Assembly (NCBI GenBank): GCA_018648945.1 | Contig: JABGQJ010000484.1 | Span: 1-6,043 of the forward strand | DNA from: Victivallales bacterium | Lineage (GTDB): Bacteria > Verrucomicrobiota > Lentisphaeria > Oligosphaerales > Lenti-02 | Direction of reading: 5' to 3' | Length of the DNA: 6,043 bases | In this document: one piece after another, positions 1 through 6,043 of the stretch | Position numbering within the stretch: the stretch's first letter is position 1 | How the letters are laid out: each line of letters opens with the position of its first letter | Translations under genes and position numbers: made by a program | The notes under the pieces: model-generated | The model's database searches: none | What the model saw: the letters and a program-made list of their open reading frames with translations, nothing else | What the model was told of the DNA's origin: nothing

Positions 1-213
1 TAGCTCAGTCGCCTCACCACGCTTTTCCACTCTGACCACCTTCTTCAATAGCTCTTCTTTGCCGTACTGGACCAGCCAACGCCTAACCGTACTCACCGAT
101 CCGATGCCATACGCTTGGGCAGCCGCGAAGGGGCTGCCATATACACCACGCGCCAACTCGTCGACAACCTGCAACTTGAACGCCTCACTGTAACGCACCA
201 CTCTGTCAGACAT
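1..213 (-). CDS. IS3-family transposase OrfA, N-terminal part (runs off left edge)
   Basis: The reverse strand reads from ATG at 213-211 through 71 codons without a stop to base 1, so the gene continues outside the window. The start MSDRVVRYSEAFKLQVVDEL is typical of the small DNA-binding OrfA of IS3-family elements. A helix-turn-helix follows at about residues 27-51: a first helix rich in Ala (FAAAQAYG), a turn at GIG, then a recognition helix with STVRRWLVQYG. The basic stretch after it (KKVVRVEKR) leads toward where OrfA proteins usually carry a leucine zipper, not reached here. In the family, OrfA binds the terminal inverted repeats and is joined to the catalytic OrfB (DDE integrase) by programmed -1 frameshifting; OrfB would lie to the left. 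The start is supported by an AAGGA nine bases upstream. The family call is secure; the subgroup and whether the element is intact are unknown. Confidence 0.85.
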   Translation of the reverse strand, partial: MSDRVVRYSEAFKLQVVDELARGVYGSPFAAAQAYGIGSVSTVRRWLVQYGKEELLKKVVRVEKRGEATEL

Positions 214-222
214 CGGCTTTTG

Positions 223-227
223 TCCTT
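223..227 (-). promoter_or_regulatory. Ribosome binding site of OrfA
   Basis: The minus strand reads AAGGA, nine bases before the ATG at 213. It supports the choice of that start for the IS transposase subunit. Confidence 0.55.
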
Positions 228-239
228 GTTTCGTGTAAA

Positions 240-248
240 CCTATACCA
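240..248 (-). promoter_or_regulatory. Possible extended -10 promoter element for OrfA
   Basis: The minus strand reads TGGTATAGG, matching the TG-n-TATA form of an extended -10 element, about 27 bases before the OrfA ATG. No good -35 box is seen at normal spacing; upstream is the heptamer array. A transcript starting inside the element would miss the outer arm of the inverted repeat at 248-254 and so leave the OrfA ribosome site free. This is a weak call from motif likeness alone. Confidence 0.25.
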
Positions 249-260
249 GGACAAGACACG

Positions 261-302
261 AACATCGAACATCGAACGCCCAACATCGAACATCGAATGG
301 GG
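261..302. repeat. Tandem AACATCG heptamer array in two 21-bp units
   Basis: Six consecutive 7-bp blocks are seen: AACATCG (261-267), AACATCG (268-274), AACGCCC (275-281), AACATCG (282-288), AACATCG (289-295) and AATGGGG (296-302). The array is thus two 21-bp units, each with two perfect heptamers and one diverged third block that keeps the leading AA. Because 21 is a multiple of three, any reading frame through it gives a seven-residue repeat, for example SNIERPT. I associate such repeats with intergenic regions of planctomycete, verrucomicrobial and lentisphaeral genomes; that is recollection, not a search. It adjoins the IS terminus. Its function is unknown. Confidence 0.8.
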
Positions 303-402
303 GAACGGTGTTGCATCGTTGTGATTTGGAGGTCAGCGACTTGCGATTTGTCGTCAGCCAGAATCTTGTACAGAAAACAAGAAACTGGCGGGTAGTAGTA
401 CG

Positions 403-426
403 AAGACACGGGCCGTGTGGCGTCTT
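403..426. repeat. Compact palindrome with two alternative folds
   Basis: ACACGG (406-411) and CCGTGT (413-418) form a perfect palindrome around one central G at 412. The same segment can fold another way: AAGAC (403-407) with GTCTT (422-426), and GCC (412-414) with GGC (419-421), around a GTGT loop with a four-base bulge on the left. The folds exclude each other. The segment lies about 80-100 bases before the start of the large secreted protein, where an operator or leader hairpin could sit. No regulator can be named. Confidence 0.35.
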
Positions 427-494
427 GCCGACGCGTAGTGGCGGGAGACAGGCAGCGGGCTATGGTCTCGTTCATTGGCGAACGCATCGCCTAC

Positions 495-499
495 AGGAG
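495..499 (+). promoter_or_regulatory. Shine-Dalgarno deciding the start at 507
   Basis: AGGAG lies seven bases before the ATG at 507. This, with the signal peptide that begins exactly at that Met, favours 507 over the in-frame GTG at 417 and ATG at 462. Those would add 30 or 15 residues before the signal sequence and lack comparably spaced ribosome sites. Confidence 0.75.
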
Positions 500-506
500 A
501 AACGGC

Positions 507-3500
507 ATGAACCATGGTCACCGAGGATTCACGTCTCTTGCCACGCTGTCAGTATGTTTCCTGAGTGTGGTTTGGGCTGGTCCTGCTCTCAGCCCAATCG
601 ACGGCGACATGCTGGGGCGCAACTGGCAGAAACTGCGTGATCGAGAGCTGCGGCTGCTGCCGGTGCCCAAGGAAATCGAGTTCGCCGGGGCTGCGATTCC
701 TCTTGCCGGCACGGGTGCCCGCAGGGTGGCGATTGTCCTGACCGCGGACACGGAGGCAGCCCGTATTGCGGCGGGCGAAATCACCTCCAGACTACAGGAT
801 TTCGCCGTTCGGGCAGAGCTTCCGGTCCTCGCCGCCCCGCAGCAGGGCGCCTACAACATCGTCATCGAGAGCACGTGGCCGAACACGTTCACCCGTGACG
901 CACGGCGCCATCCCGAAGCGCGCAAGACCGAGCAGGCCTACGGGCTGTACCCTCGGACAGACGGCATCACGCTTGCAGGCCAGGGCGAAATCGGCATGCT
1001 CTATGCCGCCGTGACCCTGCGTTGGCTGATCGAGGAACAGGATGGCAAGGTGCTGCTGCATCCCGCCGCCGTGACCGATTGGCCGGATTACAAGCACCGC
1101 CAGGTCGGTACGCTTCTGGCCCCCTACCACACGCGGACGGCGGGGGCCGACCCGGCGGCACACCTGGCGAACATGCGCGCGCACCTGGATTGGCTGTTCC
1201 GCATGAAGGCCACGGGCACGTTTCGCCACAGCATCGGCTCGCAGCGCCACAGCAGTCTCCCCGACCAGATCGCCAGTTCCGCCCAAACCCGGGCCTGCGC
1301 CCGGAGGGTGAGCGAGTATGGCCGCAAGCGCGGCTTCACGACCATGCACAATGGCGGTGTCAAATTGGGCTCGTACCCCGCCGACAAGGACCGACCGGGA
1401 TTCGACAAGATGATGCTGGATCCCGGACGCAAGCAGTACCACTCCTGGGCGCGCCATGACTTGCACCGCAACAAGGCCCGCAACATGGCCGGGTTCTGCC
1501 GGGAATCGGGCTTCGACCTCGCCTTCATCCATGCCGTGGATAGCGGCGGCATCCTGGATCCCGAGCTTTGGTCCAAGCGCGATGCTCTCACCCGGGAAAC
1601 CTACGGGAACGACCGCGTGCAGGCAGATGCGGACATGTTCAACATCTACGCCAAGGAGTTCGCCGAAGCCGGCGCCGGTCTCGTTTTCGTGGCCTACCCC
1701 TACACCGCCGCCTATCTGAACGAGAGCTTTGTCCGGCAACGGCTGGGCATGCCCGACACGGTGGCTGGTCGGGCACGGGCCAGCGGGCTAGTCGAAGGCA
1801 TGCTCGCCTGGATGAACGGCATCAACGCCAAGCTTGCGCCAGGCGTGCGCATGTGCATCCGGGAAGCGCCACGGGCAAACATGTTCCAGTTCTACGCGGG
1901 CTACCCAGGCCGCCCAATGTGGGTCTATTGGGAGCTCACGCACTACCGCAACAGCATCTACCCCATCGTGTCCACCAATGTCCGCTGCATGGGCGCTGGC
2001 TACAGCCCGGATCGGCCGCAGGACGACATCCTGTGGGCCAATGACATCGACTACCTATGGTTCAGCGAGCCGCTCCGCGTGGCCGCCTGCGAATACGCCT
2101 GGAACACCCGCTTCCCGGGCAGCAAGCCCTACGATCCCGCCTATATGAGCGGCGGCGAACCCGAGGTGGACAACCAAGAGGACCTGGACATCGTGGCCGA
2201 GCGCGCCGCTGTGGGACTGTGGGGCGCCGAAGCGGGCGAACTCATGCAGGCCGTGCTGGCCAGTCACCTGAGCTGGCGGGTAGCCGTGGACCCGGAGAAG
2301 ATGACCAAACGCCTGGCGACCGGGACCATGCCCCGCCTCGTCAGGAAGAACCACCGGGCCGTGCGGCAATCCGGCGAGGCCATGAACCGGCTGTGGGCAA
2401 GGGTGAAGCAAGCAAAAGCAGCGCAGCGCAATCCCATGGACCGCTTCTCGTATCCCTTCTTCGTGCAGTTCTACGCCATGAGCAAAGCCGCGAGGATCTA
2501 CGCGGATGTGCACCTGCGCGAACTTCAGGCCCGGGAGGCAATCAAGGCCGGCAACATGCCGCAGGCGGAACGGGAGATCGCCCTCGCCCGCCAGGAACTC
2601 GCTGCCAATCAGATCGCCTACGAGAAGACCGTGGCGGAATTGGCCGGAGAACCTTGGGTGATCCGCTACGAGGCATTGCCCAAGGCCTGGCAGACCCGGC
2701 GGCTTGAGGCCAAACTGCTGCACCCGGACGTCGCCGCCCTCGGCAAACGGCTGGACGAGTTGGCGCAGAGCAAGGACAAGCTCTATGAGCAGTACAACAT
2801 CCCGGACTGGTTCAGGAGGGAATTCGCCAAACACAGCCTGACCGCAGTCAAGACCGCCGCTCCCATCCAGCTCGACGGTGAACTGGCCGAACCCGCCTGG
2901 GGGACCGCCCCCCCCGTCGACCAATACGTCGGCCATCGTCAGTTCAAGGTCATGGCCACGCCCTGCGAAGCGCGACTGCTCTACGATGCCAAGTACCTCT
3001 ATCTCGGGGCCCGGTTGGTGCAGCCGCTGAACGACGCCATCAAGGAGCTCCCCCACGCCATCGATACCTATGTCGCCACCGAGCAGGTCGAGTTCCTGCT
3101 CGTGACCGGCGAAGGAGACCAAGCCAACCTCCACCAGTTCACTGTGGATACAGCGGGGAACATCTTCAGCATGCGCAAGCTCGCGGTCCCCCAGGGGACG
3201 GGGGGCAAGAGTGAGGTAGGCTGGCCCAGCGGCGCGACGGCCGCTGCGCGGAAGACGTCCGAGGGCTGGTCCTTCGAGCTGAGCATCCCGCTGGCGTCTC
3301 TGGGCGGTTCTTCCCGGCGTAAGTGGCGGGGCATGGTGGCCCGCGGCCTGGTCACCGCCGTGGCACCGCGCCAAGTGGAGACCTTTGCCTCTGCCTTCTT
3401 CGCAGGCGAGAGCTATCACACTGCCAAGAAGTACGCACCCCTGCGCTTCTCCTCTTCGCCCACCCCGCCCGTGGCGCGCCCGCCCGGCCTGCATGTGACG

Positions 3501-4568
3501 AACCCAACCATGGCCACGCGCATCACGCAGCGCGGCACCGGGACCGAGGTGTCGTTCGCGGTCTCGCTCGAAACCAAGCATCCGTTGAGCCAGGTCGTGA
3601 TCAAGGCAGAGGTCCTGGACCGGGAGGGCCACAAACTGGGCCAAGCCAGCATCCTGGAGAAGGACATCGTCGCCCTCAGATACGCCACCTCCCGGCCCGT
3701 CAGCATCCAGCTCGAGAACAAACACAAAGGGCTGACCGTGCGGGTCAGCCTGCAGTACCGAACGCTGGCGGGGAAGCCACAGTCGGTGACCCGGAGCGTG
3801 GTCCTGGGGGACCTTGCCGCCGCCATGGCCCCAGCCGACCTGTTCGTGCCCGGCGTGGTCGAGGGTTCCCGAGCGGTGGCGGTACCGGTGCACTTCCCCG
3901 GAGATGCCCAGGGCAAGAAACTCCTGTCGTTTGAACGCGGCACCATCGAGTTCTGGATCCGCCCCACTACCGACATGGCGACTCCTCCCGAGCAATGGGG
4001 GGACACGTTCGCCTACCTCTTCCACTACGGACCGCAATTGAAGAAGGGGGCACCCTCGCCGCGCCGGAACAGCCTGACCGTGTGCCACGAGAAGAAGGGG
4101 TGGATCAGCTTCTCCTTCAGCGCTCCGGACGGGGACCGGCGACTGATCCACTCCCAGCTGCCGAAGTGGCGGGCCGGCGAGTGGCATCACATCGCCTGCG
4201 TCTGGGATCTGACCGCAGGCGGGAAGTCCCAGCTGGCGCTCTATCTGGACGGCAAGAAGCGCGCCAGTCTCCAGCATGGGCGCAAGGGCGGCGTCGAGGA
4301 CTTCACTCCCATGCGCATGAACGAGGCCGCCTACCTGGGCCAGCTTGGCAGTCTTAACTCCGGTATGCGGAAGGCGGCAGCGGTGTTCGACGAGCTCCGA
4401 GTCTGGGATGCCCCCCAGTACGACGCGGATTTCACGCCACAACGGGCCGATCCCACCGCCACTCCCGGCCTTCTCCACTTCTCCTTTGAGGGCAATCTGG
4501 TCGGACGCTACCGTCTCGACGGCAAGGAGACCCACGTCCCTGCCGCCCTCGGTGCGCCGGGCAAATGA
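507..4568 (+). CDS. Secreted multidomain glycoside hydrolase family 20-like protein with CBM9-like and LamG-like domains
   Basis: This encodes a 1353-residue exported protein. Residues 1-24 or 1-27 form a Sec signal peptide (basic HGHR, a hydrophobic core, then VWA or GPA cleavage sites). Residues about 50-190 match the GH20 N-terminal zincin-like domain: LPVPKEIEF opening, EQAYGLYPRTDGITLAGQGEIG late, and DWPDYKHRQ at the entry to the barrel. Residues about 195-545 are probably a TIM barrel, with FIHAVDSGG (341-348), MWVYWELTHYR (471-481) and CEYAWNTRFPG (528-538). Residues about 555-775 are mostly helical. Residues about 780-980 look CBM9-like (IQLDGELAEPAW; YDAKYLYLGARL; WSFELSIPLASL). A Pro-rich linker near 984-993 leads to a beta-rich segment (about 1000-1100). 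A LamG/concanavalin-like jelly roll follows (TIEFWIRP, GEWHHIACVWD, LYLDGKKR, FDELRVWD). Likely role: binding and perhaps cleaving amino-sugar-containing glycans outside the cytoplasm. The canonical GH20 Asp-Glu pair is not seen, so activity is uncertain. The gene is convergent with the next one. Confidence 0.85.
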   Translation: MNHGHRGFTSLATLSVCFLSVVWAGPALSPIDGDMLGRNWQKLRDRELRLLPVPKEIEFAGAAIPLAGTGARRVAIVLTADTEAARIAAGEITSRLQDFAVRAELPVLAAPQQGAYNIVIESTWPNTFTRDARRHPEARKTEQAYGLYPRTDGITLAGQGEIGMLYAAVTLRWLIEEQDGKVLLHPAAVTDWPDYKHRQVGTLLAPYHTRTAGADPAAHLANMRAHLDWLFRMKATGTFRHSIGSQRHSSLPDQIASSAQTRACARRVSEYGRKRGFTTMHNGGVKLGSYPADKDRPGFDKMMLDPGRKQYHSWARHDLHRNKARNMAGFCRESGFDLAFIHAVDSGGILDPELWSKRDALTRETYGNDRVQADADMFNIYAKEFAEAGAGLVFVAYPYTAAYLNESFVRQRLGMPDTVAGRARASGLVEGMLAWMNGINAKLAPGVRMCIREAPRANMFQFYAGYPGRPMWVYWELTHYRNSIYPIVSTNVRCMGAGYSPDRPQDDILWANDIDYLWFSEPLRVAACEYAWNTRFPGSKPYDPAYMSGGEPEVDNQEDLDIVAERAAVGLWGAEAGELMQAVLASHLSWRVAVDPEKMTKRLATGTMPRLVRKNHRAVRQSGEAMNRLWARVKQAKAAQRNPMDRFSYPFFVQFYAMSKAARIYADVHLRELQAREAIKAGNMPQAEREIALARQELAANQIAYEKTVAELAGEPWVIRYEALPKAWQTRRLEAKLLHPDVAALGKRLDELAQSKDKLYEQYNIPDWFRREFAKHSLTAVKTAAPIQLDGELAEPAWGTAPPVDQYVGHRQFKVMATPCEARLLYDAKYLYLGARLVQPLNDAIKELPHAIDTYVATEQVEFLLVTGEGDQANLHQFTVDTAGNIFSMRKLAVPQGTGGKSEVGWPSGATAAARKTSEGWSFELSIPLASLGGSSRRKWRGMVARGLVTAVAPRQVETFASAFFAGESYHTAKKYAPLRFSSSPTPPVARPPGLHVTNPTMATRITQRGTGTEVSFAVSLETKHPLSQVVIKAEVLDREGHKLGQASILEKDIVALRYATSRPVSIQLENKHKGLTVRVSLQYRTLAGKPQSVTRSVVLGDLAAAMAPADLFVPGVVEGSRAVAVPVHFPGDAQGKKLLSFERGTIEFWIRPTTDMATPPEQWGDTFAYLFHYGPQLKKGAPSPRRNSLTVCHEKKGWISFSFSAPDGDRRLIHSQLPKWRAGEWHHIACVWDLTAGGKSQLALYLDGKKRASLQHGRKGGVEDFTPMRMNEAAYLGQLGSLNSGMRKAAAVFDELRVWDAPQYDADFTPQRADPTATPGLLHFSFEGNLVGRYRLDGKETHVPAALGAPGK

Positions 4569-4572
4569 GAAC

Positions 4573-4622
4573 CGGTCGCCGCAACGCCAGCCCAGCTCCG
4601 TCAGGCTTGCTGATGCCGACCG
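4573..4622. terminator. Possible bidirectional terminator hairpin between convergent genes
   Basis: Between two stop codons 55 bp apart lies an imperfect inverted repeat. CGGTCG (4573-4578) pairs with CGACCG (4617-4622). Inside it, GCAACGCC (4581-4588) pairs with GGCTTGC (4604-4610) with one C bulged. An internal loop separates the two stems and the apical loop is about 15 bases. No run of T follows on the plus strand; on the minus strand the bases past the stem (TTCTCATTTG) are mildly T-rich. Position favours a shared terminator, but the missing U-tract keeps this tentative. Confidence 0.4.
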
Positions 4623-4623
4623 C

Positions 4624-6043
4624 CTACTTCACATTCTCCTTGAGCGCCTTCAGGAGATCAAAGTCGTTCAGATCGAGAGCTTCGCGGTGCAAGGCGTTGA
4701 CGTGCTCCTCACCCACGGATGCATACACCCCGTCCCGATTGGCCTTGAGTTGGGCCGCCATCAAGGGGACCAGCTCCCTGGCTAGAGGCAGGGCCTCCCT
4801 GGGCCTACCGAAGTAGAGCAAATTCCTCAGCAGCACGTAGACGTCCGAGAGCTTGACCGCCTCGTTGTGCCACTGCTGATAGGGGTCCGTGTCAACCAGA
4901 GCGTTGATCTCCGCCACCGTAGGGCGGCTCAGGTACTTCGCCTGCAGCTCAGCGATCGCCACGAAGTCAGCTTGCGCGCTCTTCAGCAGCAGATGGGTGT
5001 GGGCGAACTCGCCCTTTCCCAGTTCCCTTGCCTTCAGTCTGGCGTACGCAGAATCCAGTTTCGACAATGCCGACTCGGCCTTTACATCGGCAAACTTCTG
5101 CGTAAACACACGATCGAGACCACCCATGTCCAAGCCGTTGTTGCGTTGCTCACGGTAGTAGAAGTCAAACAGGCGCTTCCTGAGATTGTACTTGTTTACG
5201 ACCACCTGCAGGCGCACCTTCTCAAACGACGCAGCCGTGGCGATCAGGTACATTCTCCCGCCGCCGGCCTCCAGCGTGCCGGTGGACAGCCGACCACGAT
5301 CATGGGCGACCTGCTGACTGGTGAAGAGGTCGTAAACGTCGCGTCCCCGCAGCACCTCGGTCAGGCCGATCGTCCCCGACTGCGCCTGAAGCGTGTCACG
5401 GTTGTACACCACCAACACGTCGTACTCCTTCCCCACATTGAGGCCGTACCCGAGCGCCTTCTTGTTCTTCGACACCGTCTTGTAGGAGAGGTCAGGGCAA
5501 GATACGGGAAGCTCCCGTTTATGGTCCCAAATGGTCGGCATGAGGAGCGGGCCATAGGTAGGAGGAATGGGCCCCTGTTTGAACACTTCACGACCAGCGG
5601 GCAGCATGGGGGCACCGACCGGCGTCCCGAACCCGATGATCCTCTTGCCCAGTTTGTAGCCCGTCTTCTTCTTCATCGCATGCGGGAGATAGCCGGTCAT
5701 GGAGAAATACTGCAGCGTCCTGCCCCCGGTGGCCAAGCTGATGAAGTTGCCGAGCCGGTGTTCCGCCGGGGTGGCAAAGCGAGGCCCAAGCCCCGGGCCA
5801 GTATGGCTGAACACCTGGTTCATGTTCCAGACAGACGTCGAACCGCTCTCAACCGAGATCCGGTTCGCGTTCTCCAGCGAGAGAATACCCCCCGGGCCGT
5901 GGGTGTACTCATCAAAGGAGCGCCCGCGCAAGGGATACTCGTCAATCCAGAGAGTATGCTCGGTCTGGCCATAGTAGCGAAGCCGGTTGTGGGAGTTCAT
6001 CGGCCCAGAACATGGCGTGTCCGGATCGAGCTCCCGGAACAGG
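4624..6043 (-). CDS. Glycosidase-like protein, C-terminal part (5' end outside window)
   Basis: The minus strand is open from the right edge to the TAG at 4624-4626, giving 472 visible residues. The Met at 6000 is probably internal: 14 in-frame residues precede it (LFRELDPDTPCSGP), and RELDPDTP resembles a mid-barrel motif of clan A glycosidases (beta-galactosidase-like), where a 'lDPtrPv' stretch precedes a late strand. The next segments fit the end of such a barrel: HTLWIDEYPL, then SVWNMNQVFS, then RFATPAEHRLGNFISLATGGRTLQYFS (residues about 30-115, counting from the first visible one). Residues about 175-280 look like a beta-sandwich (YDVLVVYNRDT, GRDVYDLFTSQQV, GGGRMYLIATA). The last about 185 residues are helical and charged. 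I cannot assign a GH family. The Glu expected on barrel strand 7 seems to be Gln in the NMNQVFS stretch, so the protein may be a different mechanistic type or non-catalytic. Any signal peptide would be outside the window. Confidence 0.7.
   Translation of the reverse strand, partial: LFRELDPDTPCSGPMNSHNRLRYYGQTEHTLWIDEYPLRGRSFDEYTHGPGGILSLENANRISVESGSTSVWNMNQVFSHTGPGLGPRFATPAEHRLGNFISLATGGRTLQYFSMTGYLPHAMKKKTGYKLGKRIIGFGTPVGAPMLPAGREVFKQGPIPPTYGPLLMPTIWDHKRELPVSCPDLSYKTVSKNKKALGYGLNVGKEYDVLVVYNRDTLQAQSGTIGLTEVLRGRDVYDLFTSQQVAHDRGRLSTGTLEAGGGRMYLIATAASFEKVRLQVVVNKYNLRKRLFDFYYREQRNNGLDMGGLDRVFTQKFADVKAESALSKLDSAYARLKARELGKGEFAHTHLLLKSAQADFVAIAELQAKYLSRPTVAEINALVDTDPYQQWHNEAVKLSDVYVLLRNLLYFGRPREALPLARELVPLMAAQLKANRDGVYASVGEEHVNALHREALDLNDFDLLKALKENVK

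Larger units (their letters stand above)
220..254. repeat. Short inverted repeat TTGTCCT/AGGACAA at the IS end
   Basis: TTGTCCT at 220-226 is the exact reverse complement of AGGACAA at 248-254, with 21 bases between. The pair lies between the proposed IS terminus and the OrfA start. The left arm overlaps the OrfA Shine-Dalgarno (223-227), so in a transcript from the IS end the arms could pair and hide the ribosome binding site. Some IS elements use this to block translation of transcripts entering from outside. Seven base pairs is short, and the regulatory reading is inference. Confidence 0.4.
1..258 (-). mobile_element. End of an IS3-family insertion sequence (partial)
   Basis: OrfA starts 45 bases inside this proposed boundary, as expected for the OrfA-proximal end of an IS3-family element. 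IS3-family ends usually read 5'-TG...CA-3'. Read on the minus strand, a candidate end starting TGTCTTGTCCTGG begins at 258, just outside the heptamer array at 261. A second candidate (TGTCCTGG) begins at 253. The other end and any target duplication are outside the window, so the boundary is inferred and uncertain by several bases. Confidence 0.6.
303..506. other. Intergenic region, no gene recognised
   Basis: This stretch is visibly less GC-rich than the gene that follows. Open frames crossing it (for example from 308) have no family likeness, no ribosome site and overlap the true gene. I find no convincing -35/-10 pair for the downstream gene. The contents I can support are the hairpin-forming segment at 403-426 and the Shine-Dalgarno at 495-499. 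Confidence 0.6.

Noticed and set aside
261..302. CRISPR array
   Set aside because: The units are 7 and 21 bp without unique spacers, so it is a simple tandem repeat and no cas genes are present.
115..324. Plus-strand open frame containing SNIE-type peptide repeats
   Set aside because: The peptide repeat is only the translated heptamer array, and the first half is antisense to the IS OrfA.
311..347. Sigma-70-like promoter for the large gene (TTGTGA at 319 with TGCGAT at 342)
   Set aside because: Spacing is right but the -10 matches only three of six positions; similar matches would be expected by chance.
417..506. In-frame upstream GTG (417) and ATG (462) as starts of the large gene
   Set aside because: Neither has a well-spaced Shine-Dalgarno, and both would place polar residues before a signal peptide that starts properly at 507.
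507..587. Lipoprotein signal (Cys at residue 17)
   Set aside because: The residues before Cys17 read LSV, lacking the small residue (Gly, Ala or Ser) normally at -1, and the Cys lies inside the hydrophobic core. An ordinary signal peptidase I site (VWA or GPA) fits better.
792..1739. 315-codon minus-strand open frame
   Set aside because: It lies wholly inside the GH20-like gene, has no family likeness and no ribosome site that I can see; it is a GC-driven shadow.
2055..4535. Very long open frame on the minus strand (826 codons) inside the large plus-strand gene
   Set aside because: Its translation is rich in Gly, Pro, Arg, Leu and His with no recognisable domain, and it mirrors the codon structure of the plus-strand gene, whose domains are clear. 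Such antisense frames are common in GC-rich coding DNA.
4565..4816. Small plus-strand open frames after the large gene's stop
   Set aside because: They run antisense to the C-terminal coding region of the minus-strand glycosidase-like gene and resemble nothing known.

Overview
The window looks like a GC-rich bacterial genome fragment, probably from the PVC/planctomycete-like world (Planctomycetota, Lentisphaerota, Kiritimatiellota or Verrucomicrobiota). That placement is inference. It rests on a very long secreted multidomain carbohydrate-active protein, a second long glycosidase-like protein beside it, and a short AACATCG heptamer array of a kind I associate with intergenic DNA of these groups. 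There is no rRNA, tRNA or marker gene to settle it.

Layout. Positions 1 to about 258 hold the end of an IS3-family insertion sequence, with the N-terminal 71 codons of its OrfA on the minus strand; the rest of the element lies off the left edge. Directly beside it (261-302) is a tandem array of 7-bp units arranged as two 21-bp higher-order units. Positions 303-506 hold no convincing gene; they contain a compact palindrome/hairpin near 403-426 and a good Shine-Dalgarno for the next gene. Positions 507-4568 (+) encode a 1353-residue exported protein: signal peptide, GH20-type N-terminal (zincin-like) domain, a large probable TIM-barrel region, a helical region, a CBM9-like domain, a beta-sandwich linker and a LamG-like jelly roll. 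Positions 4624-6043 (-) hold the C-terminal 472 residues of a second glycosidase-like protein whose start is outside the window.

The two large genes converge and their stop codons are 55 bp apart; the gap is nearly filled by an imperfect inverted repeat that could end transcription from both sides. Together the genes suggest a locus for recognising and attacking complex glycans outside the cytoplasm, but substrates cannot be read from the sequence. In both proteins the expected catalytic acid residues are not obvious, so enzymatic activity is not proven. I see no CRISPR array, phage module, toxin-antitoxin pair or defence system. The most interesting points are the heptamer array abutting the IS end, and the GH20-like protein that lacks a recognisable Asp-Glu pair.
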